A stretch of 64,000 nt of DNA, taken from NCBI RefSeq assembly GCF_902459525.1, contig NZ_LR699166.1, positions 3,608,501 through 3,672,500 of the forward strand. The letters are read 5' to 3'. The notes under the pieces are model-generated. The model saw nothing but the letters and a program-made list of their open reading frames with translations, searched no databases and was not told the DNA's origin. Positions 17,527 to 25,174 of this stretch are shown in pieces. Position 1 is the stretch's first letter. Every line of letters starts with the position of its first letter. Source of the stretch: Sideroxydans sp. CL21. GTDB taxonomy: Bacteria > Pseudomonadota > Gammaproteobacteria > Burkholderiales > Gallionellaceae. Made by a program: the position numbers and the translations under genes.

Positions 17527-18330
17527 TCAGGCTTGAGTAGGTTTGCCTCCTTTCCCTGTCGGCGTTTTTGACCTTTCCGGCATTGGCTTCGGGTCGCGGT
17601 AACTCTCTCCATCCAGCACCACGCGATACGCACCGTGGCGCAATCGGTCCAGCGTCGCTGCGCCGATCATTTTATTTGCGGCGAATGCTTCACCCCATTC
17701 ATCAAAGTCGAGATTGCTGGTCAGAATGGTGGCGGCACGCTCGTAGCGTTCGGCGATCAAGTCATGGAAGTCTTCATCTTCAGGCGAACGCAAGGGTTTG
17801 AGTCCGAAATCGTCAATGATCAGCAGGGGCACTTTGACCAGGGATTTAAATCGCCGCGCATAATTGCCAGTCGCCTGAGCTGCGCGCAAGCTGCTCAGGA
17901 GCTGGGTTTGCGTGATGAACAGCACGTCATAGCCCTGGCGTGCAGCCGCATGACCCAGCGACTGCGCCAGGTGACTTTTGCCGGTGCCGCACGGACCCAC
18001 AATCAATACGGCGACTTTCTCTTCAATGAAACGGCAAGTCGCCAGATCATGGACTGCCGAGCGGTTCAGATTGGGAAGTCGGTCGAAATCGAATCCTTCC
18101 AGTGTTTTTTGGTTACGGAAGCTTGCACGTCGTAGTCGCATATCCAGTTTCTTTTGCTCCCGCCGGGCGACTTCGTCATGAATCAGCAAGCTGAGGAAAT
18201 CGGTGTAGGCCAGCTTGCGGTCGATGGCTTCGCGGTTGCGGGCCTCGAGTGAGTCCAGAATGCCGGACAGGCGCAGTTGTTTGAGCAGGGGTGTCAGTTC
18301 GGGAATTGGATGCATGATGGTAGTCCTCAT
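17527..18330 (-). CDS. istB: IS21 family helper ATPase IstB
   Basis: 267 aa with a Walker A GPCGTGKSHLAQSLGHAA (about 112) and a Walker B LLIIDDFG (about 170), the AAA+ pattern of IstB/DnaC-like ATPases. It assembles on DNA and delivers target sites to IstA. Its ATG overlaps the istA stop (ATGA), so the two are coupled. The length is normal for the family and no frameshift is seen. The C-terminal tail is proline-lysine-rich. Confidence 0.93.
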   Translation of the reverse strand: MRTTIMHPIPELTPLLKQLRLSGILDSLEARNREAIDRKLAYTDFLSLLIHDEVARREQKKLDMRLRRASFRNQKTLEGFDFDRLPNLNRSAVHDLATCRFIEEKVAVLIVGPCGTGKSHLAQSLGHAAARQGYDVLFITQTQLLSSLRAAQATGNYARRFKSLVKVPLLIIDDFGLKPLRSPEDEDFHDLIAERYERAATILTSNLDFDEWGEAFAANKMIGAATLDRLRHGAYRVVLDGESYRDPKPMPERSKTPTGKGGKPTQA

Positions 18331-19847
18331 TGAAGAATGGTTTGGGTATCGCGGCAGAATCGGCCGCCTTGGGTGTATGTGGTGGCCAGTGCGTCGAAGG
18401 CTGCCAGCGGCGCGAGCTGATCCAGTCCCTTCTCAAGAATGATCTTGACCACCTTGTAGCCCGGCGTGCCGTAATGGTTGGCGCGCTGGCAGGCCGCTTC
18501 CAATCTGGCTGCGCCGTATTTCTGTTTGAGCCGCAGCACGCCCTGTACAGCACGCATCTTGATCAAGACATGGTCGCCGAACATGGCATGCACCATGGCA
18601 TGGCAGGCCGGACCAATCTGCAAGGCCGATTTCAAACACCACTGTGTGTCCTGCATTTGCCACGCCTGCGCTTCGGGCGGCATATGGTCGGTCACGGTGT
18701 CGCGCAGCCCTTTCCCCGTCAGTCGCACATGGCTGGCAACCGCTTCGTGTTCGCGGTACAGCGTCACCATGGTGCCGGTCGCCTTCAACCACAGGTCGCA
18801 TCCGATCAGCCGGAACGGCACCGAATAGTGGTTGGTCTCGTATTGGACGTGCGCGTCACGGTGGACTTTGACCTTGGCCCAGCTGGCCAACTCAGGTGGA
18901 ACGCTGGGCAAAGCATTGAGCAGGCTTTTCTCCACCTCGGCGAAGCGTTTGAGAGGGGCTTCGCGGGTCGTGCCGTGAATGCGGTTGCCCGCCTCGTTCA
19001 TCACCCACGCCTGCAACTGGCGGTTGGCGTCATCCAGATCGCGGAATTCGCGCAGCGGCAGGAAACTGCCCTTGATATATTTGACGCCTGCCTCAACGAT
19101 TCCTTTTTTTTGTGGATCCCGTGGAGGACAAGGATCGATTTTGAACGCATATCCTTCCGCACATTCGGCATACGCCCGTTGCACATCCGGCTCATAGACG
19201 CAGGCTTTGGTGATGGCGCACTTGGCATTGTCGATGATGACGCGTGAGGGTACGCCCGAGAACGACTCAAACGCACGCCGATGGCAGCCCAGCCATGTCG
19301 CCACGGTCTGGTCGCGGACAAACTCGGCATACTGGTGACGCGACCAGCACAAGGTCATCACGAAGAACCAGGTCTTGAAGATCTCGCCGGTGTACACATC
19401 GGTGATGAGCGGACCAGCACCGAAATCAACCTGAACCGCTTCGCCAGGCTTGAACGTCAGGCGTAGCGGAACATCCGGCTGCTGCAGGGAAACGAGTTGC
19501 CCCAGAAAGCGATACATCGAGGAATAACTGCCGGTAAAACCGTGATTGCGCACCAGCGTGGCGTGGATGGTGGTGCCCTGAATACCGGCCGCATGCCACT
19601 TGGTGATCTGATCACGCCAGGGTTCCAGCGTTGAAATACAGCTGACAGGCAATGCCTCCCTGCGCTCAAACAGCGTGGACAGCACTCCGTCATCGGGCAA
19701 AGGAAACTCGGGGGCAAGCCAGCCACGTTCGCTGGCGATCTCGCGAACCTGTGCGAGTTTTTTGCGTCCCATCGTTTTGGACCGGGCAATATCCCGATCA
19801 GAATCGCCTTGGCGCATGCGCACCAAAACATTTCGGTACTGATACAT
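18327..19847 (-). CDS. istA: IS21 family transposase IstA
   Basis: About 506 aa from ATG 19847, chosen because a GGAGG ribosome site lies 8 nt upstream. A TTG at 19883 keeps the frame open. The N-terminal helix-turn-helix reads YRNVLVRMRQGDSDRDIARS. The DDE integrase core follows: VQVDFGAGPLITD (first Asp), RVIIDNAKCAI (second Asp) and DPQKKGIVEAGVKYIKG (Glu). A C-terminal DNA-binding part shows HYSVPFRLIGCDLWLKATG. It catalyses element transposition together with IstB. Confidence 0.94.
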   Translation of the reverse strand: MYQYRNVLVRMRQGDSDRDIARSKTMGRKKLAQVREIASERGWLAPEFPLPDDGVLSTLFERREALPVSCISTLEPWRDQITKWHAAGIQGTTIHATLVRNHGFTGSYSSMYRFLGQLVSLQQPDVPLRLTFKPGEAVQVDFGAGPLITDVYTGEIFKTWFFVMTLCWSRHQYAEFVRDQTVATWLGCHRRAFESFSGVPSRVIIDNAKCAITKACVYEPDVQRAYAECAEGYAFKIDPCPPRDPQKKGIVEAGVKYIKGSFLPLREFRDLDDANRQLQAWVMNEAGNRIHGTTREAPLKRFAEVEKSLLNALPSVPPELASWAKVKVHRDAHVQYETNHYSVPFRLIGCDLWLKATGTMVTLYREHEAVASHVRLTGKGLRDTVTDHMPPEAQAWQMQDTQWCLKSALQIGPACHAMVHAMFGDHVLIKMRAVQGVLRLKQKYGAARLEAACQRANHYGTPGYKVVKIILEKGLDQLAPLAAFDALATTYTQGGRFCRDTQTILQ

Positions 19848-19939
19848 CTCGAACCTCCGTTTAGTCACAACCTCTCCCGGCAAAATGCCGGAAGTCTAGT
19901 TGCTTAATGAAAGTTCGAGCCCCTGATCAGGGTTCAAAG

Positions 19940-20064
19940 TGGCGCCTTAACGCCGGAAATCCTGTGGCGCCATTACGCCGGAAATAAAGTGGCGCCTTTA
20001 TGCCGACAATCTACTGGCTCCTTAATGCCGGAAATGAAATGGCTCCCTAACGCCGAAAGTTCAC
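19940..20064. repeat. Five tandem 25-bp terminal repeats of the IS21-like element
   Basis: Five consecutive 25-bp units begin at 19940, 19965, 19990, 20015 and 20040. The core is TGGCKCCNTWAYGCCGRMAA followed by a variable spacer. They are transposase-binding sites typical of IS21 ends. The two outermost units are more diverged (GGCTCC instead of GGCGCC). Confidence 0.85.
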
Positions 20065-20570
20065 AGCCTGATCGCAAACTTCCAAGCGTACCTCAGGCTT
20101 CTTGCATCTACCAATGCATGATGCCGCCTTGCGCGATATTCATTCCAATACTCAGTCAGGCCAGCGTCATATCGATTCTGGTGACGTTGAGTCCTGAAAT
20201 AGATCATCCCGCACTTGCGGCGTAGATTCACTGGCCAGCAACCATAGAAATTGAACATCTTAGCTACCCACGGCCAGTCGTATATAGGTGCGTCACTCCT
20301 TAGCACCACCTCATCGCCACCTAATGCTTCAATCCATTCCTTCAGGCGGATCACCGTCTGCTCCTCGGTCAGACGATACTTGCCTCCCTCCAATAGTGGC
20401 AGCACGATATCGATGACGAATGAAGAACACATGTTCGAGTTCCACGTATCGCTGAGCTCAGCGTAAAACTCGCGCCCGTCTTCAGCTACCAGACCAATGC
20501 TGATCAACGCCAGATAACCTTTCACGTCTAGTGTCGTGAACTCTGTATCAAAAAATACTCCGATTGCCAT
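20061..20570 (-). CDS. 3'-5' exoribonuclease, Rv2179c-like DEDDh family (copy 1)
   Basis: 169 aa with the DnaQ-like fold of the Rv2179c group: FFDTEFT near residue 6 (first Asp and Glu), VLRSDAPIYDWPWVAKMFNF in the middle (Asp) and RHHALVDARSLRYAWK at the end (His and Asp). The family trims RNA 3' ends using two metal ions. It is the last gene of the operon, one nt after the HAD phosphatase. The IS21-like insertion lies in its final codons. Joining the flanks across the element restores an end of RRGV instead of RL, matching the KRGGRNV tail of copy 2. The loss is only a few residues, so activity may survive. Confidence 0.85.
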   Translation of the reverse strand: MAIGVFFDTEFTTLDVKGYLALISIGLVAEDGREFYAELSDTWNSNMCSSFVIDIVLPLLEGGKYRLTEEQTVIRLKEWIEALGGDEVVLRSDAPIYDWPWVAKMFNFYGCWPVNLRRKCGMIYFRTQRHQNRYDAGLTEYWNEYRARRHHALVDARSLRYAWKFAIRL

Positions 20571-20571
20571 T

Positions 20572-21057
20572 TCAGTCTTCTTTCAGGCTTTCAAGCCATT
20601 TTGAGAGTTTTTCTTGTGGAGCCCTATCCCCCAAGCCTCCCCACTCGTCGGTATGCACGAGATGATGACGTTGCTCCTCCGGCCAACCAATGTCGTCATC
20701 GTCGACAGCGATCCAATCGCTGAGTCGATGTCGCTTCACGTAGGCATTAATCTCTTGATACCTGGACAAGCTGTTCCACCACTGCTTGTCCATTGCACTA
20801 TGCCAAGTCGAGCCAAATATTCGCGTCCGCAATGCGGCTGGAAGGTACCCCTTCGCTTTCACAAAGCTCAACGTCGGCACCCATGACGTCGACAGAACGA
20901 TCTTGACGCGAGGATGTGGGGCAAGAATCCCGGCCAGTTGTTCTGCATGCTCGAATAGATTGTGTCCGTCCGCATGCAGCACAATTCTTCTCTTGCTGTG
21001 CCTGTAAGCCTCGTTCGGGTGCAGAACACCGTCGAAATCAAGAAATAGAATTGTCAT
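20572..21057 (-). CDS. HAD-fold phosphatase of the Swiss-Army-Knife RNA repair type (copy 1)
   Basis: 161 aa from ATG 21057. HAD motif I is FLDFDGVLHP (nucleophile Asp in DFDG), motif II is VLSTSW, and an acidic motif IV cluster is WIAVDDDDIGW. The small cap-less form matches the HAD domain that occurs in SAK RNA-repair proteins. It probably removes a phosphate from nucleic acid ends or nucleotides, but the substrate is unproven. By eye it is about 60 percent identical to the second copy at 23901. It lies directly upstream of exonuclease copy 1 with a 1-nt gap. Confidence 0.8.
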   Translation of the reverse strand: MTILFLDFDGVLHPNEAYRHSKRRIVLHADGHNLFEHAEQLAGILAPHPRVKIVLSTSWVPTLSFVKAKGYLPAALRTRIFGSTWHSAMDKQWWNSLSRYQEINAYVKRHRLSDWIAVDDDDIGWPEEQRHHLVHTDEWGGLGDRAPQEKLSKWLESLKED

Positions 21058-21079
21058 ATTCAGGTTCCACATTCAATAA

Positions 21080-21225
21080 TCTCAGTGAGACACACTCTTT
21101 TCGAACGCCACGCCGGTTCGGACTTGCACCATGTCGGATCGCTATTTATCGGTAGAATTTGAGCCTGTAACCGAGCGAACTACTTTTTGCCGGTTGTCAG
21201 ACCAGCTGAGTGTGTCTCATTGAGA
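21080..21225. repeat. Long-range 18-bp inverted repeat inside the operon
   Basis: TCTCAGTGAGACACACTC at 21080-21097 pairs with GAGTGTGTCTCATTGAGA at 21208-21225 with one mismatch (a G-U pair in RNA). The arms enclose 110 nt in the 243-nt gap between the cysteine phosphatase and the HAD gene, which is the only long gap in this otherwise tight operon. The inside holds further short stems (for example CGAAC/GTTCG). It could be a structured RNA, a processing site or a small non-autonomous element. Confidence 0.7.
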
Positions 21226-21300
21226 CGACTGCTAAAGCAAAGGACCAGGCAACAACTTTCTGAGTCATGCGCATCTCAAAATCTTACTTACGCCCCCCCC

Positions 21301-21711
21301 TTACAAACTGGCTCTGCACAAGGTCTCGTAAACATGTTTGTTGTACAACATATAGTCCGCCGGAAAGTCGAGGCCGAACCTCTCGGCGATCCATTTAGAC
21401 ACTGCAGCGCTCCGGCTGATGCCGGCGTGACAGTGCACAACAATGCCGACCACTCCGGACTCGTTGCACTTATGCGCAAACTCGATGATCTGCTTCGCAT
21501 GGTCATGACCGAACAGGATGTACGGATCATCAGCTAATAATGCCTTTGGATCTGGATCGATATCGTCGAACTCCAGCCGCAACACCGACTGCCAACCTTC
21601 ACGTAGCCGAGCAGGATCAAGACCAGAGATCGAGATCACCGCCCAGCGCGGATTCACCGAGTTTTCGGCGTCTTTCCTGCTCATAAAGATCACCTGTTCC
21701 AGTGCCATCAT
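21301..21711 (-). CDS. Cysteine-dependent (dual-specificity type) phosphatase (copy 1)
   Basis: 136 aa with the P-loop HCHAGISRSAAVSKWIAERF (C-x5-R, Cys near 93) of the tyrosine/dual-specificity phosphatase superfamily and a general-acid candidate in LEFDDIDPD (about 48-53). The superfamily includes phosphoprotein phosphatases and RNA 5'-triphosphatases. The neighbours (exoribonuclease, SAK-type HAD, metallophosphoesterases) make a nucleic-acid substrate plausible, but that is inference. Copy 2 is at 22789. It is followed by a structured 243-nt gap. Confidence 0.8.
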   Translation of the reverse strand: MMALEQVIFMSRKDAENSVNPRWAVISISGLDPARLREGWQSVLRLEFDDIDPDPKALLADDPYILFGHDHAKQIIEFAHKCNESGVVGIVVHCHAGISRSAAVSKWIAERFGLDFPADYMLYNKHVYETLCRASL

Positions 21712-21721
21712 TCACCCCAAA

Positions 21722-22156
21722 TCAATAAAACACATGCAACACGCCGAAGAACTCGCCCAGGTTGATCGAGTGCAGGAAGTGGCACACATGCAATCGCAGA
21801 TCCAGGTCAGGCTCGCCATCGCCCTTTGTGCCGAGCTTGTACAAGCTGTTTCTGGTGACAACCAGACCTGCCTCCGGGCTGATTGCCACTACAGGCGACG
21901 TACGAAATACCCGACCATTCTTATAACCAAACATAATGTCAGCAATAAACAACTTGGACGGTATGTCCAATCTAACAACGTACCAACCCTCAATCATCCC
22001 TTTGACAGACATCTGGCGATCCATAGCAACATTCGGAATAAATGCGATATGAGCGTCATCCAGCACGCTAAGCGATGCATTTTCACGATGAAGAGTGATG
22101 ATGCTATCGATAGACTCCGGCACTGCTGTCTTGAAAGCTTTGGCAAGTCCGTTCAT
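21722..22156 (-). CDS. Hypothetical protein in the end-processing operon
   Basis: A 144-aa soluble protein that I do not recognise. A helical start (AVPESIDSIITLHRENASLS) is followed by a beta-rich body with WYVVRLDIPSKLFIADIMFG and a C-terminal LRLHVCHFLHSINLGEFFGV. It starts 3 nt after the metallophosphoesterase stop and ends 10 nt before the cysteine phosphatase, so it is part of the same transcript. It is the only gene of the operon body without a partner in the other half of the duplication. Confidence 0.7.
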   Translation of the reverse strand: MNGLAKAFKTAVPESIDSIITLHRENASLSVLDDAHIAFIPNVAMDRQMSVKGMIEGWYVVRLDIPSKLFIADIMFGYKNGRVFRTSPVVAISPEAGLVVTRNSLYKLGTKGDGEPDLDLRLHVCHFLHSINLGEFFGVLHVFY

Positions 22157-22159
22157 GTC

Positions 22160-22792
22160 CTATCCTTTCAACGATTCGAATTTGGCGACGATCTCGGCTT
22201 CTGAGACCGGCTTCAAACTCCACAGATCAACGCCGACATTGACCATCGGCGGCATGCCTCGATATTTGGCGTCTTGCCATTCAGAGTGAACGTGGCCGTG
22301 AATCAGTAAGCTCTCGCCTTTAGCTTTTGGTCGATGCTCCAGATACCGCTTCTCAAATTCCTGCAGATCTCCAAGATTCGGAGGCGCATAAGGAAAGTGA
22401 TTCAACCGAACAAGACCAATGCCTGGAACTGTCAGTTCGAGTTCTGCATGCAGATCGCTGAAGCCAACTTCAATAGCGATGGCGCGCGCCTCTTCTATCC
22501 TGCCGTTCACTGCACGTTTGAAGAACGGATCATGGTTGCCCACGATCAGAATCTTCCGGCCATTCAAAAATGGCAGGATCTCGCGCAAAAGCATCATCTT
22601 CATGCACATGTCACCAATACAAAAGACCTCGTCATTTTCCTTGACGACGCTGTTCCATTGATCAACAAGGAAATCGTCCATCAAGTCAACGTTCTTGAAC
22701 GTGCGACCGTGCTCATTCACCCGATTCTCGGCCTCATACTTCAAAATGTTGGCATGTCCAAAGTGCTGGTCACTCGTAAAAAATCTGCTCAT
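22160..22792 (-). CDS. Calcineurin-like metallophosphoesterase (copy 1)
   Basis: 210 aa with all core motifs: RFFTSDQHFGHANI (DxH, residues about 8-10), CIGDMC (GD), VGNHDPFF (GNHD) and LIHGHVHSEW (GHxH). This short form starting FTSDxHFGH is common in phages and accessory islands. Possible activities include 2',3'-cyclic phosphodiesterase or phosphatase on nucleotides or RNA ends, and the substrate is not defined by the sequence. It overlaps the preceding cysteine phosphatase gene by 4 nt. Confidence 0.88.
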   Translation of the reverse strand: MSRFFTSDQHFGHANILKYEAENRVNEHGRTFKNVDLMDDFLVDQWNSVVKENDEVFCIGDMCMKMMLLREILPFLNGRKILIVGNHDPFFKRAVNGRIEEARAIAIEVGFSDLHAELELTVPGIGLVRLNHFPYAPPNLGDLQEFEKRYLEHRPKAKGESLLIHGHVHSEWQDAKYRGMPPMVNVGVDLWSLKPVSEAEIVAKFESLKG

Positions 22793-23199
22793 ATCAACAA
22801 ACTCTCCTCCCGCAACAGCATGTACACGTGCTGATTGGCATATGCGTAATCTTTCGGAAATGACAACCTATACCGTTCCGAGATCCACTTCGCCACCGCA
22901 GCCGATCTGCTCACGCCGGCCCAACAGTGAACCAGGATGCCTTCGCATCGCTTGTCTTCATTCATCCGTTGCACAAACTCGATGACTGCGCGAGCCTGTA
23001 ATTCACCCATCCGAACGTAGCCATCGTGATTTATCTCAGAAATGTCGTCGAACTTTAGGCGCAGAACATCCTGCCAGCCATGTTGCAGGGGTGCGTCGGC
23101 AAAGTTTATGTCAGTGATGCTAATCACAGACCAATTGCTCCATGCCGCGCGCTCGCAGGCGCTTTGCTGAGATGTAAAAATTACGTGTTTGATAGTCAT
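22789..23199 (-). CDS. Cysteine-dependent (dual-specificity type) phosphatase (copy 2)
   Basis: 136 aa from ATG 23199. A GTG 6 nt earlier is also in frame, but 23199 overlaps the upstream small ORF stop as ATGA. The P-loop reads HCWAGVSRSAAVAKWISERY (C-x5-R), with LKFDDISE upstream as a possible acid loop. It is clearly homologous to copy 1 (shared VISIT/VISIS strand, GWQDVLRLKFDDI and KHVYETL/QHVYMLL end). It also overlaps the metallophosphoesterase start by 4 nt, so three genes are coupled in a row. Confidence 0.82.
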   Translation of the reverse strand: MTIKHVIFTSQQSACERAAWSNWSVISITDINFADAPLQHGWQDVLRLKFDDISEINHDGYVRMGELQARAVIEFVQRMNEDKRCEGILVHCWAGVSRSAAVAKWISERYRLSFPKDYAYANQHVYMLLREESLLI

Positions 23200-23282
23200 T
23201 CCCACCCCGTGGCAATAGGCCCCCTAGTTGCAGGCTTCAAATGCTTCTTTGCATCAATCAAATTCGTCACATCATCAAACAT
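23196..23282 (-). CDS. 28-aa coupled small ORF between exonuclease and phosphatase
   Basis: An ATG at 23282 overlaps the end of exonuclease copy 2 by 8 nt and is preceded by GAGGTGG. The stop overlaps the phosphatase start as ATGA. The peptide begins MFDDVTNLIDAKKHLKPATR and ends GWE. Coupling on both sides is what a genuine small gene or a translational bridge would show. I recognise no motif. It could simply be a relay that keeps ribosomes moving across the junction. Confidence 0.45.
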   Translation of the reverse strand: MFDDVTNLIDAKKHLKPATRGPIATGWE

Positions 23283-23829
23283 TCCGACCACCTCTCTTGA
23301 TCGCATACTTCCATGCAAAACGTAGACTGCGCGCATCCACCAAGGCATGATGTTGCTCGACTGCATACGCTTTCCAGTATTCATAAAGACCTGCGTTGAA
23401 CCGGTGCCACGCGTTCGGATTATCAAATCCGATCACTCCGCATTTTTGGCGCAGGTTCTTTGGCCAGCATCCGTAAAAATTAAACATGTCAGCAACCAAC
23501 GGCCAGTCATAGCCGGGAGCATCACTGCGCAACACAACCTCGCCCTTGCCCAAACTCTCAATAAACTCTTGTAGCTTTGATGCGCATTGAGCCTCAAGCA
23601 TGCTGGCTGAGTGATCTCCGCGTTTCCATTCCAGCAGCGGCAAGACGTTCGTAATCACGAAGTCAGAGCAGTCGACGACCTGGTACGTATCAGTCAGCTC
23701 CGCGTAGAACTCACGACCGTCATCGGACGCCAAGCCGATACTGATCAGCTTCGGCTCCTTCAGCGGATGCAGATCTGTGAACTCCGTATCAAAAAACACG
23801 TTGATTGATCTTTCCTTTTTCATCTTCAA
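23275..23829 (-). CDS. 3'-5' exoribonuclease, Rv2179c-like DEDDh family (copy 2)
   Basis: 184 aa with intact DEDDh residues: NVFFDTEFTDLH (Asp, Glu), VVLRSDAPGYDWPLVADMFN (Asp) and EQHHALVDARSLRFAWKYAI (His, Asp). The alignment with copy 1 is continuous, including FYGCWPKNLRQKCG. The complete C-terminus KRGGRNV shows what copy 1 lost to the IS21-like element. The expected activity is metal-dependent RNA 3' trimming. The ATG may be the third codon (MKKERS). Confidence 0.87.
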   Translation of the reverse strand: MKMKKERSINVFFDTEFTDLHPLKEPKLISIGLASDDGREFYAELTDTYQVVDCSDFVITNVLPLLEWKRGDHSASMLEAQCASKLQEFIESLGKGEVVLRSDAPGYDWPLVADMFNFYGCWPKNLRQKCGVIGFDNPNAWHRFNAGLYEYWKAYAVEQHHALVDARSLRFAWKYAIKRGGRNV

Positions 23830-23900
23830 TTCCCGACCGAGCTAACCCGATTCTTGTATGCTGATAATTTTGCTCCGCAGCGTGTTTCAAATCTCCCGGT

Positions 23901-24395
23901 TCACGCTGGCCAACCTGCTTTCAGGCTGTCAAGCCAGGCAGATAGCATCTGCTGAGCTTTTGTGTCCCCTAACCCGTTCCATTCGTTGGTATGAACAAGA
24001 TGACGGCGCTTATCAGCCGGCCAGCCGATATCGTCGTCTTCGACTGCGATCCAGTTCGTCAGCCGACGGCGTGCCACGTATGCATTGATCTGCTGATACC
24101 TGGTCATACTGTCCCAAGTCAGTTTGATTCGCGCACCTTGCCATGTCGTACCAACCAAACGCCTCTGCAAAGCGTCGGGAAGACATTCCTTGGCCGTTGC
24201 AAAGCCCAGCGTCGGCACCCACGACGTCGACAGAACGATCTCGACGCGAGGATAAGGATCAAGAATCCCGGCCAGCAGTTCTGCATGCTCGAAGAGATCG
24301 TGCCCGTCCGCATCCAGCACGATTCTTCCATTGCTGTGCCTGAAAGCTCCGTTCGGATGCAGGACGCCGTCGAAATCAAGAAATAGAATTGCCAT
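23901..24395 (-). CDS. HAD-fold phosphatase of the Swiss-Army-Knife RNA repair type (copy 2)
   Basis: 164 aa with FLDFDGVLHP (nucleophile), VLSTSWVPTLG (motif II) and WIAVEDDDIGWP (acidic motif). It has the same length and motif spacing as copy 1, with scattered substitutions over the whole protein, so the duplication is not recent. The order metallophosphoesterase, HAD, exonuclease, cysteine phosphatase reads continuously from 25160 to 22789. Confidence 0.8.
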   Translation of the reverse strand: MAILFLDFDGVLHPNGAFRHSNGRIVLDADGHDLFEHAELLAGILDPYPRVEIVLSTSWVPTLGFATAKECLPDALQRRLVGTTWQGARIKLTWDSMTRYQQINAYVARRRLTNWIAVEDDDIGWPADKRRHLVHTNEWNGLGDTKAQQMLSAWLDSLKAGWPA

Positions 24396-24407
24396 ATCCG
24401 GGTTTCC

Positions 24408-25160
24408 TCATATCTCCACAACGAGTGATGGGTTGAAGTCGAAGTTTTCTACGCCTCTACTAGTCACATACCCGCGAGGATTACAAATCACGCGAGTGCC
24501 ATTCACTTCATAGTCCAAGTTGTCGTGGGTATGGCCATGTAGCCAAAGAACGGCTTTGCCAAACAGATGATCCAACTCGGACGCAAAGCACGCCGAAAGC
24601 AGATTGTGCTTGAATCTTTCCACGACTGACCTGGCAGATGGCAGGTGATGCGTGACAACCACGGTCTCGCCGGCATACGCCTCGTCCAACTTTCCGGAGA
24701 GCCAAGCCAAGGACTTTTCGTGAAGCTCGATTGAACGCGCCGGACTGAAGTGTCCGAGCGCTCCCTCGTGAATCACGCGGAAGTCATTCAAGCCATTCTG
24801 ACCTGCCACCATCGCCGCTATCTTGGCTTTCTCGCCAAACAGGCGGAAATCCGTCCATAGCGTCGAGCCTAGAAAGCGAATGCCACCGATCACGACCTCA
24901 TCGTCATCCAGAAAATGGACGTCGCATTCCTTAGCCGCGATTCGCAGCAATGCCAACGTTTCTAGGCGCTGTGTGCCATAGAGCTCGTGATTTCCAGGGA
25001 CGTAGATGATCTCCTTGTCCGGGAATGCACCACGTGCCCATATGAGCCCGTTCGCGGCTTTTCCGATGTCGCCAGCCAGCACGACAACGTCCGCACCCGC
25101 AACGATTGGCTCGAACGTCGAGAACTCCAGATGCAGGTCACTCATGATTTGCAGTTTCAT
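24408..25160 (-). CDS. Calcineurin-like metallophosphoesterase (copy 2, longer type)
   Basis: 250 aa from ATG 25160. Motifs are MKLQIMSDLHLEF (DxH), VVLAGDIGKA (GD), YVPGNHELYG (GNH[DE]), VVTHHLPSARSVVERF and WLHGHTHDNLDYEV (GHxH). This subfamily is broader than copy 1, and the two are homologous mainly at the motifs. Substrates of close relatives are mostly unknown. The frame extends to 25178, where it overlaps the AAA+ gene by 4 nt, so both starts imply coupling with the ATPase upstream. Confidence 0.87.
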   Translation of the reverse strand: MKLQIMSDLHLEFSTFEPIVAGADVVVLAGDIGKAANGLIWARGAFPDKEIIYVPGNHELYGTQRLETLALLRIAAKECDVHFLDDDEVVIGGIRFLGSTLWTDFRLFGEKAKIAAMVAGQNGLNDFRVIHEGALGHFSPARSIELHEKSLAWLSGKLDEAYAGETVVVTHHLPSARSVVERFKHNLLSACFASELDHLFGKAVLWLHGHTHDNLDYEVNGTRVICNPRGYVTSRGVENFDFNPSLVVEI

Positions 25161-25174
25161 ATCTATATTCCTTA

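Larger units (their letters stand above)
17372..20065 (-). mobile_element. Intact IS21-family element with 5-bp target duplication
   Basis: The element runs from TGTCACTTTTCGG at the left to the inverted CCGAAAGTTCACA at the right. It is flanked on both sides by GCCTG (17367-17371 and 20066-20070), a 5-bp target duplication. It carries istA and istB overlapping by 4 nt. As in other IS21 members, the ends hold multiple repeats: five 25-bp units starting TGGCKCC at 19940-20064 on the right, and about two matching units on the left (17375-17421). Both genes are intact, so it may be active. It trimmed the 3' end of the adjacent exonuclease gene. Confidence 0.9.

Noticed and set aside
18330-19247. 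305-codon plus-strand frame opposite istA
   Set aside because: Antisense of a complete DDE transposase, with no recognisable domain.
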